Shown here: piece after piece, positions 44,021 through 59,000 of the stretch
How the letters are laid out: every line of letters begins with the position of its first letter
Position numbering within the stretch: position 1 is the first letter of the stretch
Translations under genes and position numbers: made by a program
The notes under the pieces: model-generated
Told to the model about the DNA's origin: nothing
The model's input: the letters and a program-made list of their open reading frames with translations, nothing else
The model's database searches: none
Assembly (NCBI GenBank): GCA_936440205.1
Contig: OW387136.1
Coordinates: 34,143,927 to 34,207,926, forward strand
DNA length: 64,000 nt
Reading direction: 5' to 3'
DNA from: Lepidonotus clava
Lineage: Eukaryota > Annelida > Polychaeta > Phyllodocida > Polynoidae

Positions 44021-47000
44021 TCAAAGGCTGGTGTTGTCGATGGGTTTTGGGACATCAGCAGTGATATCAGGATGGGGTGGGGTCTGTACCGTGGAGGAGG
44101 GCGACATCTTCCGGTCTCCGGTTTCGTTGTGGAGGTTTGCATCGCGGACTGACTGGGCATCAGTAATATGCACCTTGGGCATCTTGGGGTCGAGCGTGTC
44201 GGGTCGTGGGGCAGGCTGGGGACCCGGGGCAGGGGCCTTCACTGGTGGCTCCAGGAGACCTCCACTACCATGGAAGAAGCTGACGAGCATCTCTCGGTAA
44301 CTGAAGGGTGTCGCAGGGCCATAGTGGTCGTCATCCGGGTCTTCCTTCATAGAGAGCAGGACACGAGACCGCACTGTAAGATAAGACAAGAAAAGGTTAA
44401 CAATAGAAGTTAGTCAGGGGGAATAAGAGCAGTATTTCGGTAAAGATGGTTGACTGTCACATTGCAGTAATAAAAGCCTTTCTATTAGTAACAAGGTCTT
44501 ACGGGAAAGCAATCAAACGCCCCATTTTTGTAACACATTTTGTTGGCCTTCTGTCATAAAACAATGTATCACATGTCTAGACGAACCAAACGACAGGTTG
44601 AACCCTGTCTAAACAATAGGCAATATGAGATCCGCCAGGTCAGACCTTTTTCTGTGGAAGGCCAGCTTTTTTTGTTAAACAGATGAGAGGAACAGAGTGA
44701 ACGGAGGGCTGGAGGCGCAGAGCAGGGTCGGGGAGGGAGGAGGGGAGAGGGGGGAGGAGGGGGTCTGGTGCCACTGTTATTTAGGGACTTCCACGTTGGC
44801 AAATCTCACTCATAACCACATGGCACAATCCACGTGTGAGGGACTCTGATTGGTCCGTGAGTCACGGGGGGGATGCCGTTTTATTTCTTGGTTTACTTTT
44901 ATTACCGTACATTACGTAGGTGACAAGCTAGTAATGTAATGATCATACTACAGATGAGGGTAGCCTATAGACTAAGAACTCGTGATCTGGTAAGCTGGGT
45001 CGGGGGTACCCTGACACTGGGGGTCTAGATGGGGGGTCCCCATGTCGTGTGTCGAATTTTAAAAAAGGCCCTGTCGCATGTCACTATAACTCACTTAATA
45101 CCCATGTCCCATGTCGAATTTAAGAAATGGCCATGTCCCTTGTCATTATCTTTTTAAAGCTGATGTCGCATGTCGAATTTAAGAAAATAGCAATGTCATT
45201 TGTCCCTAAGTTGCTATGTCGCCTGTCGAATTTAAAAAACGGCAGTGTCGCCGTGTCGAATTTAAGAAATAGCCATGTCGCCCTGTCGAATTTAAGGGTC
45301 CATACCCCCGACACTCCTCTGATTCAGAGTGCAGTAAACTATAGAGATAGGCCTATAACCTAATGTGTATGAGTACACTTCGCACTCCTTCTCATTGAGA
45401 TCGGGATAGTGGGAGAGGTAAATCAAACCGATTTTTTTGCCATCATATGCCATATTATAGGCCTACCTGATTGCCATCTCATCTCCCATGACAACAATAA
45501 ACAGTCCTGAGTTTCTGAACAGGCACCTCTCAGTTAGTCGTTTTTAATATTGTATGTTTTTATTGATCTCATGTTCTCTCTATCCTCTATCCAAAAGTAC
45601 GCAATTTGAATTGATTAGATTAAAACATCTGCCTGGAGAGTGTATAATGGACTTTTCGCTGGTGCCCAGCAGAAATGGCGGCCAACATAACCTCTACAGA
45701 CACACCGACCAGGATCCAGCGACCAAGTGTGGGCTGGTTCCGCCGTGTTTATCCTTTACATTCAACAACCAGCGCAAAGTGCGGTAACTGGGTCAGGCCT
45801 CCACGGTGGCAGTAGTGACGTCACGCCCCCTCCCCGACCACCACGTGGTGCTGAGTAGAGTTACACGCGGCGGGGAGGCCTGTTTTTGTTCTGTCTGACG
45901 GCTGCTGCACAGTTAGTGGTTATATTGGCAGAGTTAGCAAGGAGTGGATAGGAGTGGGGACGGCTTGGAATTGTAGATGGAGAATGTAGGGTTCCAGGGT
46001 AAAGTGCAAAGTTCATAAGCCATTGAACGCTGAGGACATTGCTCCTATGACTAGAGGGCCTAAGTATGACAGTGGGGGGGGGGGGGGGGGGGGTTGTATA
46101 GTAGATAGTAGGGCGCCCCCCTTTTGAAAATCTCCGTCCCTGTAGGATGTTGAAAGGAAAGGGATTTTCAAAAATCCTCCAGTCAATGTATATTCATGGA
46201 TGCCATTTCTCCTACTTCTTTGTAATTTCAGATTATTTGCAATTCAGATTATGCACAGGGTTCTTCCTACATCACTATGGGGGTAGACCCCTAAAATCGA
46301 CACGGCGACACGGCCCTTTTTGAGCCTAACGACATGCGACATCACGTTTTCTTAAATTCGACAGGGTGACATCACGTTTTCATAAATTCGACAGGGCGAC
46401 ATCACGTTTTCTTAAATTCGACAGGGCGACATCACGTTTTCTTAAATTCGACAGGGCGACATAGGACCCCCCCCCCCCCCATCTACACCCCCATCACTCC
46501 AATATCCATGATACAGTATTTTAGTATTAGTATTAAACCATCCATGTGCAATATAAGGTCAGGACTCTCTTAAATTCACGTTCCTCCTAGTTGCTTTTAA
46601 ACGTGTTTCTCACTATTACATTAGATTGGATTGGAAAAATCAGAAGGCAAAGAAAGACACCTCCGCCCCATCCCGTCTTACAAATTAGAGTGGTTCACAC
46701 GGCCCCAAAGTAGACTTTCCGAGGTTTCATGGACTGAGAGCAATAGTGTAAAACACACTGGGACGACAACTCATCAGTAAATTTATACACAGAAAAGGTA
46801 GTTAGTCTGTAACACTGAGTAGATACAAGTTGTAATACTGTGTTACAAAGTGAGAGACTTACGATTGGTGGTGGCGTAGGCGTCGACGTGGGCTCCCTTG
46901 ACCACGGGCCCCATGGGCACCTTGATGGCGGAGGGCGCGCCCCCAGCCCGGCTCTGGCCGATGGAGAAGTTAGCGGGAGACCACGACCCCAGGAACACGG

Positions 47001-50000
47001 CGAAGCACAGCACGAACACCTGAGGGACAAAAGAAAGTGGATTTATATATGTATTCAGTGGGAGGAAAACAGAAAAGGGAATATCCTCTGACTTATTCTA
47101 GGCTAATGCCTATGTAGACTATTGTATGCATGGGCGGTGACAAAAACTGTGGCATCTTCTTTTCTTGGCATTTGAACGCCTAAAACAATGTTGAACCAGG
47201 GTGGGGGCCAAGAGGGACATTTGCCTTCCCTAGACCAAGGGATGCTTTTTGTGATTTACCTGTATTCATTCATTTGTACAAATCTACTGTTTTTATTATT
47301 TTCCTTTTTTTTAATGGGAGTTCATTGATTCTGAAAATTCTTCCCTTGAAGAAGGGACAGGGCTTACTATAGTATAGTTCTAAAATAGGTCTGTAAGTTG
47401 TTTCTACTTTTCTACCAGTCCAGAAGTGACATGCTTGGGCCTACTATCTTACTGCGTATGATCTTATCATGACGTACCACCAAGAAGGTATCTCAAGGAG
47501 CTCATAGGCCTCATTCAATGAATGGTAGTTTCATTTCATTGTCAAACTCGCTATCTAAAACATTAATAACTCATGTGGTGACGGTGCATGGTCCAGGAGT
47601 GCAACCGTTATCAGTGGCGATCGATAAGCCTGTTATCACATGTGACACAGGGGACATGTCACAGGTGTCAAAAGGTTCGCACCAAACGGAGGTATATGGA
47701 ATCACTATAATATTTATCAGCGATTATTCTATAAAACCAACTTTTGTAGGACTGAACTCACCATAAGACACGTGTTCTGCGTAGTGTTGGCCGGTTTGGT
47801 GATTTTACTGACGATCGACTGAAGTTTCTGGAGCTGAGACAGCAGTGATCTGCAAGCACACAATACAAACACTCAATTACTGTTATGATACTGGATCTAT
47901 AGGGCGATATCATGAAGACCATCTATATAACTATATTATTAGAAGTAATATGAGATAAGCAAAACGAGGAAAACCATTAAACATATTATTGAAAGCATTA
48001 GTCCATTAGTAATGTCCCCCTCCCAGTCCCTAAAGTGCCCGTATGTTGCAGCACGCACCCCTCGGGACGGGGTCACGGGGTCGGTCACCGCATCTGACCT
48101 TGACCCCCATTTGACCTAATTAAACTAATGACCTTTCAGTCTGCCCCCCCCCCCCCCCCCATACAGTCAGTAATCGACTAGTTTGGCGTTATTAGTCAAG
48201 GTCATAGCTGGTTCCTGATGTACGGTGACACACAGCGTCTGTCATACGGGTCCCAGTGACACCACGTGACCTCAGGGTCATGTGACTTTAGAGGACATAG
48301 AGATACACTCTCCAGACAGATGTGTGATCTACCAACCCTTCGGTAAGACACGCAAACCTCTGCGTGGGGAGCGCGCTATGTAGTGGTAATCGATTTGTTT
48401 GATCAGTGGGCTAAGTAGAGTTGTATCAAAGCCGGCTGACACTTAACTAATTAGTATACTAAGTGATCAATGAGGGGTTGAATCAGGGCATTACGGGATC
48501 AAACGTAGGCTAATTAAGGGCTGCCTATACTTATAGCAGCATGTGAGGACCAAGTCGTTATTAATAACCACTTAGTGGATAGGGGAGGGCTTGGGCCAGC
48601 ATGGTCAATAGTAGGTCACTTTGGATGCGCACAGGTCAAACGTTTATAAAGATTCTTTGGTTTAACTAAGCCCAGCGTAAGCCCCTGGCGGCTAAGGGAG
48701 TCACTAAGACCCCCCCCCCCCCACCCCCACCCCCACCCAACCCACCCGCGGACAGCTAGGGGTGCCGGCGGTAAAGATTGCCTTAAGCAAGCAGATTGTG
48801 CAGCATTTCGGCGTGACACAAAACAAACCCCGTGGGTCCTGAGTGGCCTACATTCTCACCTGTGTGGGCCCACAGGTGTACCTGGGATCTGCCCCCCCCC
48901 CCCCCCGCTCCCAACACCCAACTACCAACCCCCCTGTGACTTAGAACTCTAATAGTTGTTTTCTAACGACCCCTCCTCCCCCCCCCCCCCCCCACTCCCC
49001 CCAACGAATGCCAGTAAAGGTCTCATATCTGAGAACTTGCTGCTTGCTGTTTTCTTACGACCCAACACCAACGCAGTTCTCCGTGTGTCTTGGATCTCAT
49101 CAATTGTTGTTTTGTAATGACCAACAGCCAATTACACGTCTCACAACTCACTGTTTATTTCTGTTAATGACCCCTACCCCAAAATGTTATGTCCTTTAAA
49201 TACTTACCGGTTGTTGTTTTCTAAAGACTCCATCTTCTTTTTAAGGTCCACATTTTCTTGGTTGTAAACCTCAACTCTGCAAGAGAAGTGTCAATATTTG
49301 ATTAACCATATTTTACTAGTTTAAACACATCACTATTTGAAATTTTATACACGTGTTTAGTTTTTACAATTTTGACCAGTGTAAGGAAGCTTTATTTTAA
49401 GCAAATGAAATAATCTTATTTACGAACAAGAAAGTTATGATTTGACCCAGACTGATTCTGGTTCTCTCGAAGTCATTTTATCTAGTTCTAAGAATCGTGA
49501 CTTTAGTACATTTATTGTGAAAGTACTTCTGGTTGCCAACAGATATGCCTACATCTTTTTGTTTGACCTTTGTGTCCTTAAGAAATCTCCGATATGAAAA
49601 AAAATGACAGCAAAACAAAACTCACTTCTTTTCTAACGTTTCTAAGTACTCCTTCTTTTTCCGCCTGCTCTCTTGTGCAGAAATCTGAAACAGACCAAAT
49701 AAAAATGTGACTTAATTGTTTGGCGAAGACAAAGCCAAGTGCAAATACCGAGAGGATAATGTCAGTGAACACAGCGATTGACTTGAGAATCACTGGGGCG
49801 GTTAAAACAATCAGAACTAAACGACGCAGATACAATAAGCGTCCTAACCTCCTTCTGAGGTCTGTTTGTACTTTCTGAGTACACAGTTAAGTACACCGTA
49901 AAAGTACACGCTATAGAGGGGCGGTAAGACAATACGTCTCTGACGTCATAGGAGTTTCAGATACTCCAAGGTTTGACGTAACGTAAACGTAACGAATCTT

Positions 50001-53000
50001 TTTTCTCAGCCATGAGGTAATACATTTCAAAAATATTTCATTATGAGTACAATACTGTATGGTTATCATACAGTACCATTTAATTTTGACCATCAAACCA
50101 TATATGCTTATACCCTGATATATGGTTAGGTAGATTGGAGATGTGTTGACGTATCGAGATGCGTTGTGGCATTTGAAACTCCCTATTAAATGTGGACGTA
50201 AGGCCCCTTATACAGCACCCTCCGTCTAGTGACACTAAATCCCAGGAGGGGGCGCCACCGTCTTTACAATGTAAGTTACGCTACAGACCTTTCTAATCAG
50301 TGTGGCACCCCACTAGGCAGGGACCAATATTATGCGATTTGTATTCTTAGTTATTGCCCCATTTCCCAGGTGTTACAATAAAGCCTCCTTACCCGTACAT
50401 TATCATTCTTAAACAAACCAATCTAAAAGTAGACCCACCTTGTTCTTGATTTTCCGGCGGATCTTTTTCAGGTTTTTCTCTTCCTGTTTGGTGAGTGGCA
50501 GTTTCTGGGGGATCGGGTAACCTTCGGAGACGAGCGTCCGCTTCTCTTCTTCCGATAGCATAAGTACGCCCGATTGGGAAATCTGAAGTCAGGAAACACA
50601 AATTGGTTTATGATCTTATCACCCTTATTATTGTTTTGTTTTCAGGACTATGGTTAGGATGTCCTATCACTTGGTGTCAGTCAAGTTGTCAGTTTTTTAT
50701 TTGGTTTTTATCTCAAGTGTTTGGTGTCATAATAGATTTCTGTCAAGTGATAATTTCAGAACCAGGAAAACCTACATCATATAGATATCTAATGGGAAGT
50801 GTGAATATTCCAACAATCTGCCTGATGCTTTCCGATGGTAAGTGTGGGGTATTCTTATTCTAACGAAACTGTAGTGTATTTTGAGAGGAAATGAGGAGTA
50901 TTCTGGCCTTATGCATGGGGTATTCTGACAGGAAGTATGGGGTATGCTGACCTTTTATTATGGAGTATTTTAACAGGAAGTGTGGGGTATTCTGACAGAA
51001 TGTGTGGGGCATTTTGACCAGAAGAGCGGGGTATTCTGGCAGAAAAGTGTGGGTATTCTAACAGGAAGTGTGGGGTATTCTGGCTCTATGGCTGGAGTAT
51101 TCTAACAGGAAGTGTGGGGTATTCTGGTCTTATGTATGGAGTATTCTAACAGGAAGTGTGGGGTATTCTGACAGGATGAGCGAGATCCTCTGACAACTTA
51201 CAGGTGCAGAGAAGAGTGTGGCTGTCTGTCCGGTCCTGACGGCATGTCGCAGGGCTGACTGTCTGATAGGGGAGGAGGGTGCTGACCGCGTTGGGCTGAG
51301 GCTGCCCTCACTGTCACTGTTGGTGCTGCTGGGGGGAGTGGGTGGCAGGTCCAGCGCGTGATACGATGCTGAAACATGAAATAAAACACTATTATATAGG
51401 GAAAATGGAGGGTTGATTGAAACTATTCTCCCAATCAATACATAATGGTTGAGTTTATATTGATATAAGCAATACATAATGTTTTGGTTTTATACTGATA
51501 TAAGCAATACATAATGGTTGAGTTTTATTCTGATGTACGCACTACATATTGCTTCATCCAATACTGAAATATTTTGTATTTCTTATTGAAAGTTGTTCTT
51601 CTTGTAGATGGGAATGAAAAAGCAAATAGGTAATAGGATTATAGGCATCATAGAATTGTGTGTAAGAAACATCTTCATTGTAGTATACGTTTTTACAATT
51701 GCTCAAAATGTTTGTATGCTACATAGTACAAGTATGAGAAAAAATGTTGTCATGGACCAAAACGTAACATAAAATCACCAAACTCAAAAATAACCAAGCA
51801 AAACTGAATTCCGGTTTCACCGATTGACCTTGATGGGAAGCTAACGCCATCTAGCGAGCATTGGGCTGGGTCTTAAACAAACCCCGAGGGGCTTGTTTCG
51901 GCAGGTTGGGGAGGGGAATAATTGGTCTAAAACCTGCCCAATATACCCCAACATAAACCACCGGAACGAACACGCAATAAGTAGAGAGTAAATAGAGAGT
52001 AAATACCGAGGAGAGCGTCCGCCCATGGTGGGACTGCAGGAACACACAAATACACAATACGGTTAGCCTGCAGGTACACATGAATACAGAACAAGTGTTT
52101 GCCGTTAGGGTGGGGGATAGTGGGCGTCCTATACAGTATACCTCCTTCAAACAATCTGCAGGTCCATAACTCGTCTTTTCGTCCGTTGTTCGTCAAACTG
52201 TCTCAAAAACATAGCCTGGTCTAATGACGTTTTATAAGAGGCAATTTTCTGGGTCCAGGGAGAGAGGGTAATTATAACCATGTTCGTGTTATACTTTCAT
52301 ATAAAATTTGGTACAAGGGAAAGAAATGAAATAAAGTAAGTGGAATTGGCACGGTGGGACTTGGCACCAGAGGGCGTTTGAGTTGACGGCTGGTTCCCGT
52401 GTTTTGTGGTCTCTGAACTCTGAGGGCCCGGCCTGTGTGTCAGGGTGGGGCTGGTATAGTTGTGTGTCGGGGGGGGGGGGGGGGGGGGGGCTCATTCACT
52501 GCCGGGCATCTGACGCACACACGAAGGGCAAACCAAACAACCCCACCCCGTCAGGTCAACCTCCTCCCCCCCCCCCCCCCCCGATGTGTAAAGGGGCGTG
52601 TCGGGGCAGGTAAGATACCCATCCCATCAGTGGGGACACGGGGTGCATTATATGTGGAAATTAAGCTTCCGTGTTTTATCAGATATTTTTTTAGAGGTTT
52701 TATTTGCAATGGCCATCAGGGTTGCCCCTGGTTTTCAGAGTATTATATTGATTAGTATGTATTATGAAAGATACATATTTCTAAACCCAAGTTTACTAAT
52801 TGCCGTACAATTGATACCCTTACCTTAACCCCCATCCCGGTTGTTACATTGATTTCTTTATCCCCTTCTTTCCTCCCTGTCTCCTAGTCCTACGTTACAA
52901 GAATCCCATGGGTGTAAGGAAGTAGGTAATGGTAGAGCCCCCCCCCCCCCCCGAACGCCCTGGGTGGAGATGGAAGTAGGGTGAGTACATGTCCCTTTTT

Positions 53001-56000
53001 TACGACGTACAGGTAAGTATGTACATGTAAGAATTATTATACAGGTCCTATTTTCTTTGATGTAGAGGGGCTTGTTCAGGGACCCGCCTTAGGCGTTCAC
53101 GTTTTAAAAACGACGTAGAATCACCTTTTGTATCGGGGGATACGATTGGTTAAGTGTATGGTTGGGGAGGGGGTCTTCTCTGACCTACTGAATGCGCTAT
53201 AACAGCCTTTGATGGGTGTGTGACTGAACAGATATTTAAAGGTCTACGCCCTCATGACAACGTGAATCCCTCCCATCCACACACACACTTCTCAGGTAAG
53301 CATAGCCATGACTGGCCAACTGAGACTCTTACTGGGGCTCTGGACGGAGGGGCGGGGGGGCCTTATCAGGCATGTCCAATTTAATAAATGCACACGTTAC
53401 ATGTCCTTGTTGCTTATTGAATGCCAAATGACATGGCGATTTTAAGAAATGATTATGTTTTGTTAGTGTAAAATTTACCGCGTCTGTTGTATAATAAGGC
53501 CCTATAAATCATATTATGTATAACGCAGAATATGAATAATTCCCGTGTGGCTGTGTTAAATTTAGAGTCTAGATCCACCATACGTCCCCCTTTATCCATG
53601 GGCGAGGCCCCAATACACACGACAGTTCCTTTCACATAACACAGCTCTGTTTTTAGGGTCTACAATAACATGACGAATGGGAATATGAAAAGCATTCATC
53701 GGCGCCCTTCCATCCGACCAAACACACCACCATTTTTAATGTCATCCTTCATATTTTTTGGGATAAATTGTATTTTACGAAATCGACCTCAAATTTCCCC
53801 CTGGTTTATATATACATATACACACATGTATATAACAAACGTAGATTTATATATCAAACTGTGTTATTATACTTTCTGACTGGATGTTCAGTCACTTTAC
53901 TATCCTTTATTTCAACGTTAATGGACCCTCTGATGACCTCCGCACTAGCCCCAGAGGTCGTTCACTTGTCTCCCCATGGTCACGGTTCCCGACGCTCCCC
54001 CCCTTTCAGCCTGACGTCACGTTAGCCCGTGTGTGACCGCGTGCCTTATTTTACGTCTGAATGTGTTTTATTAAGGTGTAATATGATGTAGCCTTACGTG
54101 CAGGACCTAACCTTGACGTGAGGGGGTGACCTTGACGTGACCTTGTGGTGAGGTGAGCAGCGAGTCCCACCTTCCCACGGTCACCACACACCGCCACAGG
54201 TGGACAGGTACAGACTACAGGTGGGGTTAACCCTTTAATGGCGGTATATCTGTAAAAGACTACAGGTGGGCTTAACCCTTTACTACCGGAATATTGCTAA
54301 AAGACTACAGGTGGGCTTAAATCCTTACTGCAGGTATATCGCTAAAAGACTACAGGTAGGGTTAACCCTTACTGCCGGTATATCGCTAAAAGACTACAGG
54401 TGGGCTTAACCCTTCACTGCTGGAATATCGCTAAAAGACTACAGGTGGGGTTAACCATTTACTGCCGGTATATCACTTAAAGACTACAGGTTGGTTTTAA
54501 CACTTTGTCTTTGTATGTATGTACCATCAATACATACTAGAGCTGAGGATCAGGATGTAGCCCTTTACTTCCCGTATGTATACCAGGAAGGGCAACTTCA
54601 GGTGACGCTAACTTTTTACTGTAGATATATGTACACATATTTTGATAAGACTTTAATATATAGCTCCACAGAACTAGGTCACTTTACTCATTATTTTCAC
54701 GTGATATAAAACAATTATACTCTCAGGATCCGCCCATGGTTTGGCCATGTGTATTAAAATACAAACCTTGATACGACTTTGTGCAGCCTATAACGAAATT
54801 TGGGAACTTCGAGTACACGAACAATCTTGTGATTGGTCGATAATGAGACCAAAGTTACAAATAAAGCACCAATAAATGATGTATTTTTGAAGACAATAGG
54901 AGGTGAGTCATCTTTCCATAGAATCTTGTCCAGTATTTGTAACGATTGGTAACGATGGCGGCCATAGTTTGAAATTAACGACGGTTAGATTGTTGGAGAA
55001 TCTGGGACAAGAAGTCACAGAATGTAGAACGTACCTGCCGGAGGGGGGGGGGGGGAGAGGGGTTGTACGTAAGGAAGCGTGACCAGATCCGACAGTTAAT
55101 ATACGCACAGTGACAGTAAACAGGTACAGGCCTATACGAAACTGTTACACCAGTGTTTACGCTGGCGGATCCAGCATTTTGAAAGGGGGTGAGGGGAGTG
55201 CTATTGGAAATTTTTTGGCCGAGTTTTACATTAGAAAAATGCAAAAATTTCCGGGAAAAGGGAGGGGTGCGCGCCCCTGCGCCCCCCTCAGGATCCGCCC
55301 ATGGTATGGCCATGTGTATCAATATTTATGGCATGTGTATAAATCTGCGCATTTTTAACATACAGTAACACACAGAATATGTCTGTTTAAGCCCGGTTAA
55401 GTCAAAGGAAAATATATCATAATATGAATCCATAAACCCCCAAATATGTGATTCTGATAGACTGCTGTGAACATGTCTTAAGGTATTTCAGTGTTACGAC
55501 CTAGGTCACGTGAATGATGGTTGACTGGGCTTGATAAAAAGCGATCTCGGCTGCCATTTAATTTTAGGAGGCCTTTTACATTTAACATGGCATCATGCCA
55601 CCAACTCCACAAGCAGATTTCTACAATAAAGATGGTGCTCTGAACACTATGCCGGCGGGTTGGGGTTACAGGAGCAGTGTACCGTGAACAGTGAGTGAAT
55701 TAATAATTCACTGACCTGTGGTAACCCATGTAGGCCTACAGGGTGAATCAGTTAATGATTTACTGGCCCATGGTAACCCACTCACAGTGGGCGAGTTACT
55801 AATCCACCGACCCATGGCTGGTAACCAGGGGCGGATCCAGGAATTGGAAAAAAGAGGGATGGGGGGAGGTGCTACAGCAAAAAACATTTGGCCGCGCCAG
55901 TGAGTTATCTGGGCGAAAGAATAAGAAAATTAACATTTGGGCTAAAATGGGGTTACCTGACAACTCATTGGCCCATGGTCTGCACCTGATAGGTTACTGG

Positions 56001-59000
56001 CCCATGGTAACACAGACCTGAACACACATTGACATACAGTGAAAAGAATCACAGAGTAGGCGCAATGTGGGCAAGAATTTCCACGTGTGGTTAGGCTAAA
56101 CCTGTGACTATACATCTACATATATATACTGATGTATATTACTATAGTTCCACCATTCATTCAATCCATATAACCGTAGACAGGAGCTCAAACCATTGGA
56201 CCACTTAATTCATCCAGTTAGAATCCCTCCTACACCCGACATAGTCAGACGGCCCTTATGATCCCTTATGCCCCCCCCCCCTCCCCATCACCACCTCTAC
56301 TCTGTAGACTCCCCTGTCTGCGGCAGGTTCTAAGCCTCCTGTGACGGGCTTGGGGGGCGCAGACAACCGGTTCTCCGTCAAAAAACGGCTCGAGACGGTC
56401 GGCCCAGTTCTATGTGTCTGTCTAGTTATAGGCAAATTATTATAGGCCTGCAAGGTCTGAAGGGACCCGCCAGGACCCGACAAACTAGGCCCAAGAGTTC
56501 GGCCCGCATGGAGCACCCACGCACATACAGGGTGTCGGATCTCTACACTGTATATGATATATACGGCCCCCATTCCCACCCCACCGCCCGCAGGGCAACG
56601 GCCGCCATGCTAACGCGTTACCATGGAAACGACCACCAAACGGCGCGTCCGGTTTCTCTCACTCCCAGAGCAGCTGTTTAGGCCAGGTCCAAGAACCGGC
56701 AGTGTTTGGAGATTGAGTTTGTTCATGGAGATTTCTGAGAAGGGTTTTGGGGCACGAAGAGACGAAGGCCAGACATGAGACCTGTTCAGGGTCCAGGGGT
56801 CGTCTGAGTGGTGGGTAGGCACTGTCCCATGTCTCTCTACATTATAATACCCTTGACAAAGTCATCAGTTGTGTCCACAATCGGAGATATTTGTCTGGGT
56901 ACAATCTGCTTACAGTAAAACTTTAATATCCACATTATTAAATGCATGATGCATAAACTGCTTCTGTAAATACCCCATCGTTTGTTGGTTCAACTGATCA
57001 CGTAGATCTTATGCATGCAGTAGTCAGTAGTCAGACAATCTCTAGTAAATACACACCAAGCCAGGCCCATAGAAACCAATCAAATATCCCTAAATAACTT
57101 ATTGGTAAGGTCTTAGGTCCTTTCGCTGACACGCCCCCTAACTCCCACTGGGACCCAGCTAACTCACGCACGCTAGACATGATGGGAAATAAGTCTGACT
57201 TAGGGTTGACCTTGACTGACCTTGTATTGACCTTGTGGTAAGCTGCTTGTCCTTGATAAGAACCACATGTTGCACTTGAGGAGGTGTGAGTGTGTATGTG
57301 GCGGGGGGGGGGGGGGCAGTTCCCCAAAAGTCCCCCCAAAACCTAAAGCGGTTTTGTCTCGGCTCGTGTATTGGATACACTTATATTTGTGCCTACTCAA
57401 GGGACTACTTGCAGTGGTGTCTTTGCATGTAGACCCTGTTTATTTTTGGTTAGGGCTCACTGAATCTGCGCCTGGAGACGGTGGGGAAGGCACGACTTCC
57501 ACAGGAAGTGGGGCAGTCAAAACAAAGTAAAATGTCGTCTGCTCAGCCGCGTAGGGTTCAAAGTCACGTCATGGAAATACTTCCATTTTGGTGCTCTGAG
57601 GGGGGTCCATATCCCATACCTCCCCAAGCCTGGAGCATATAAACCTCCCTATCATCCCATCCATGTTTTAATCTACCACCATCTGCCTTCCTCTCCTCTA
57701 CCACCCCACCCCCTGGCTCAAGTCTCAAGACTCCCCAAATCCGTGTTTTTCTATTTCCCTGTTTTTGCTGAGGTCAGCTGTCCCCGTCTTGCAGTTCCCA
57801 CAATGTACCACAATACACAAGCTACCAGTAACCTGGCCCTTGTTGTCCCTCAGAGACACAGACCCGCTGTTTGTTTTCATAAGACCCTCATTATATGAAC
57901 CAGGACGTGGGAATAGGTGCAATGCCCACAAATAATCCCCAGGAAGAAAGGCTCGTTATATTTCAACAACAATATTTCTTTACTTCAATTCAACCATTTG
58001 GTTGTCAATTTGCGGATCAGTGACTATGGGACATTATTGATTGCAGCCCCCTTTTGTTTACGGTAAAGAAAAGCCCCATCGCCCCTGATACCATACCGAC
58101 GACCGCCCCCTAGCATTCGACTCTGTTTACGTTCACGTCCAGACGTCACGTGATGTCTGTCGGGGTCACGTGACCTAAGATGGCGGCCGTGACTTCACGA
58201 GAGGTCGTGATAAGGTAAAAACTTTGACAGACGAGGGCGGACCCCCCCCCCCCCCCCCCCTACGGTCTGGGAGACCAGTAACCAGGGTCTGTGTGCGGGG
58301 AGGGTATACAGTAATGGGTGGTCTGTCGCTAGCAGGAATCGTGCAGCTATGCCCGCCGGAAATAGATGGTGCCACCAGACTTCCGGTGTTTCTACTCCTG
58401 GAGCCACATCATTGCTTTTAAACAGTGTACACGGTTTTATATTGACCTTTTTATAAGTATTATCTGATTACGTTGCATAGGATACATAATATTGCTTGTC
58501 AATAACCAATGCGGGACAACATGGATGAACGCAACTTCAGATACTGTCATAAGTGAATGAATACACTTCATTCCTATAGGGGCCTAGATCAATTTGATCT
58601 AATTATCAAATGACAAGTTTACCATACAGTCAAGATTTACAGCTACACGTATATATATTTTTAAACATTGTACATACAACTGATGAACATGGAAAACATC
58701 TCAATATGAGATGCTACACAAACAACAAGCTTTGTGTTTGACGACCACAAGAGAGGTATTGAGCTGCAGGTGCTTACCGTTGTGCTCGGGACTGAGGTGA
58801 GGCTGCTCCTGGGGTTCTAACTTTATGTTCACTTTGGGCAGTACAAGTCTTTCTGTGGTGGCCTTCTGCACATGCGTCCCACCGCCACTTCCGGTTGTGT
58901 GGTGTGACGTCAACGCCCCCTGTGTTGTCGTTGTTGTGGCCAGTATGATTGTGGGTTGTTTAAGCACGTGACTGGTTGGTGTTGTTCGGTTTGTAGAGGA

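Larger units (their letters stand above)
44374..46862 (-). other. CREB3L last intron
   Basis: Holds two inverted copies of the GGGGGT-bounded minisatellite element (45019-45309, 46279-46492), a CRE/E-box island at 45810-45860 and an 18-bp G run near 46073. No additional exon seen. Confidence 0.55.
51369..58777 (-). other. Largest CREB3L intron, 7.4 kb
   Basis: Contains minisatellites, GGATCC-type elements, G/C homopolymers and a CRE at 54012-54019. Frames rich in Pro or Gly come from homopolymers. No host exon recognised; exon phases across it fit, so none is missing. Confidence 0.55.

Noticed and set aside
52435-52755. Gly- or Pro-rich frames around the homopolymers, also at 58195-58407 and 62601-63091
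   Set aside because: They exist only because G or C runs read as Gly or Pro in any frame.
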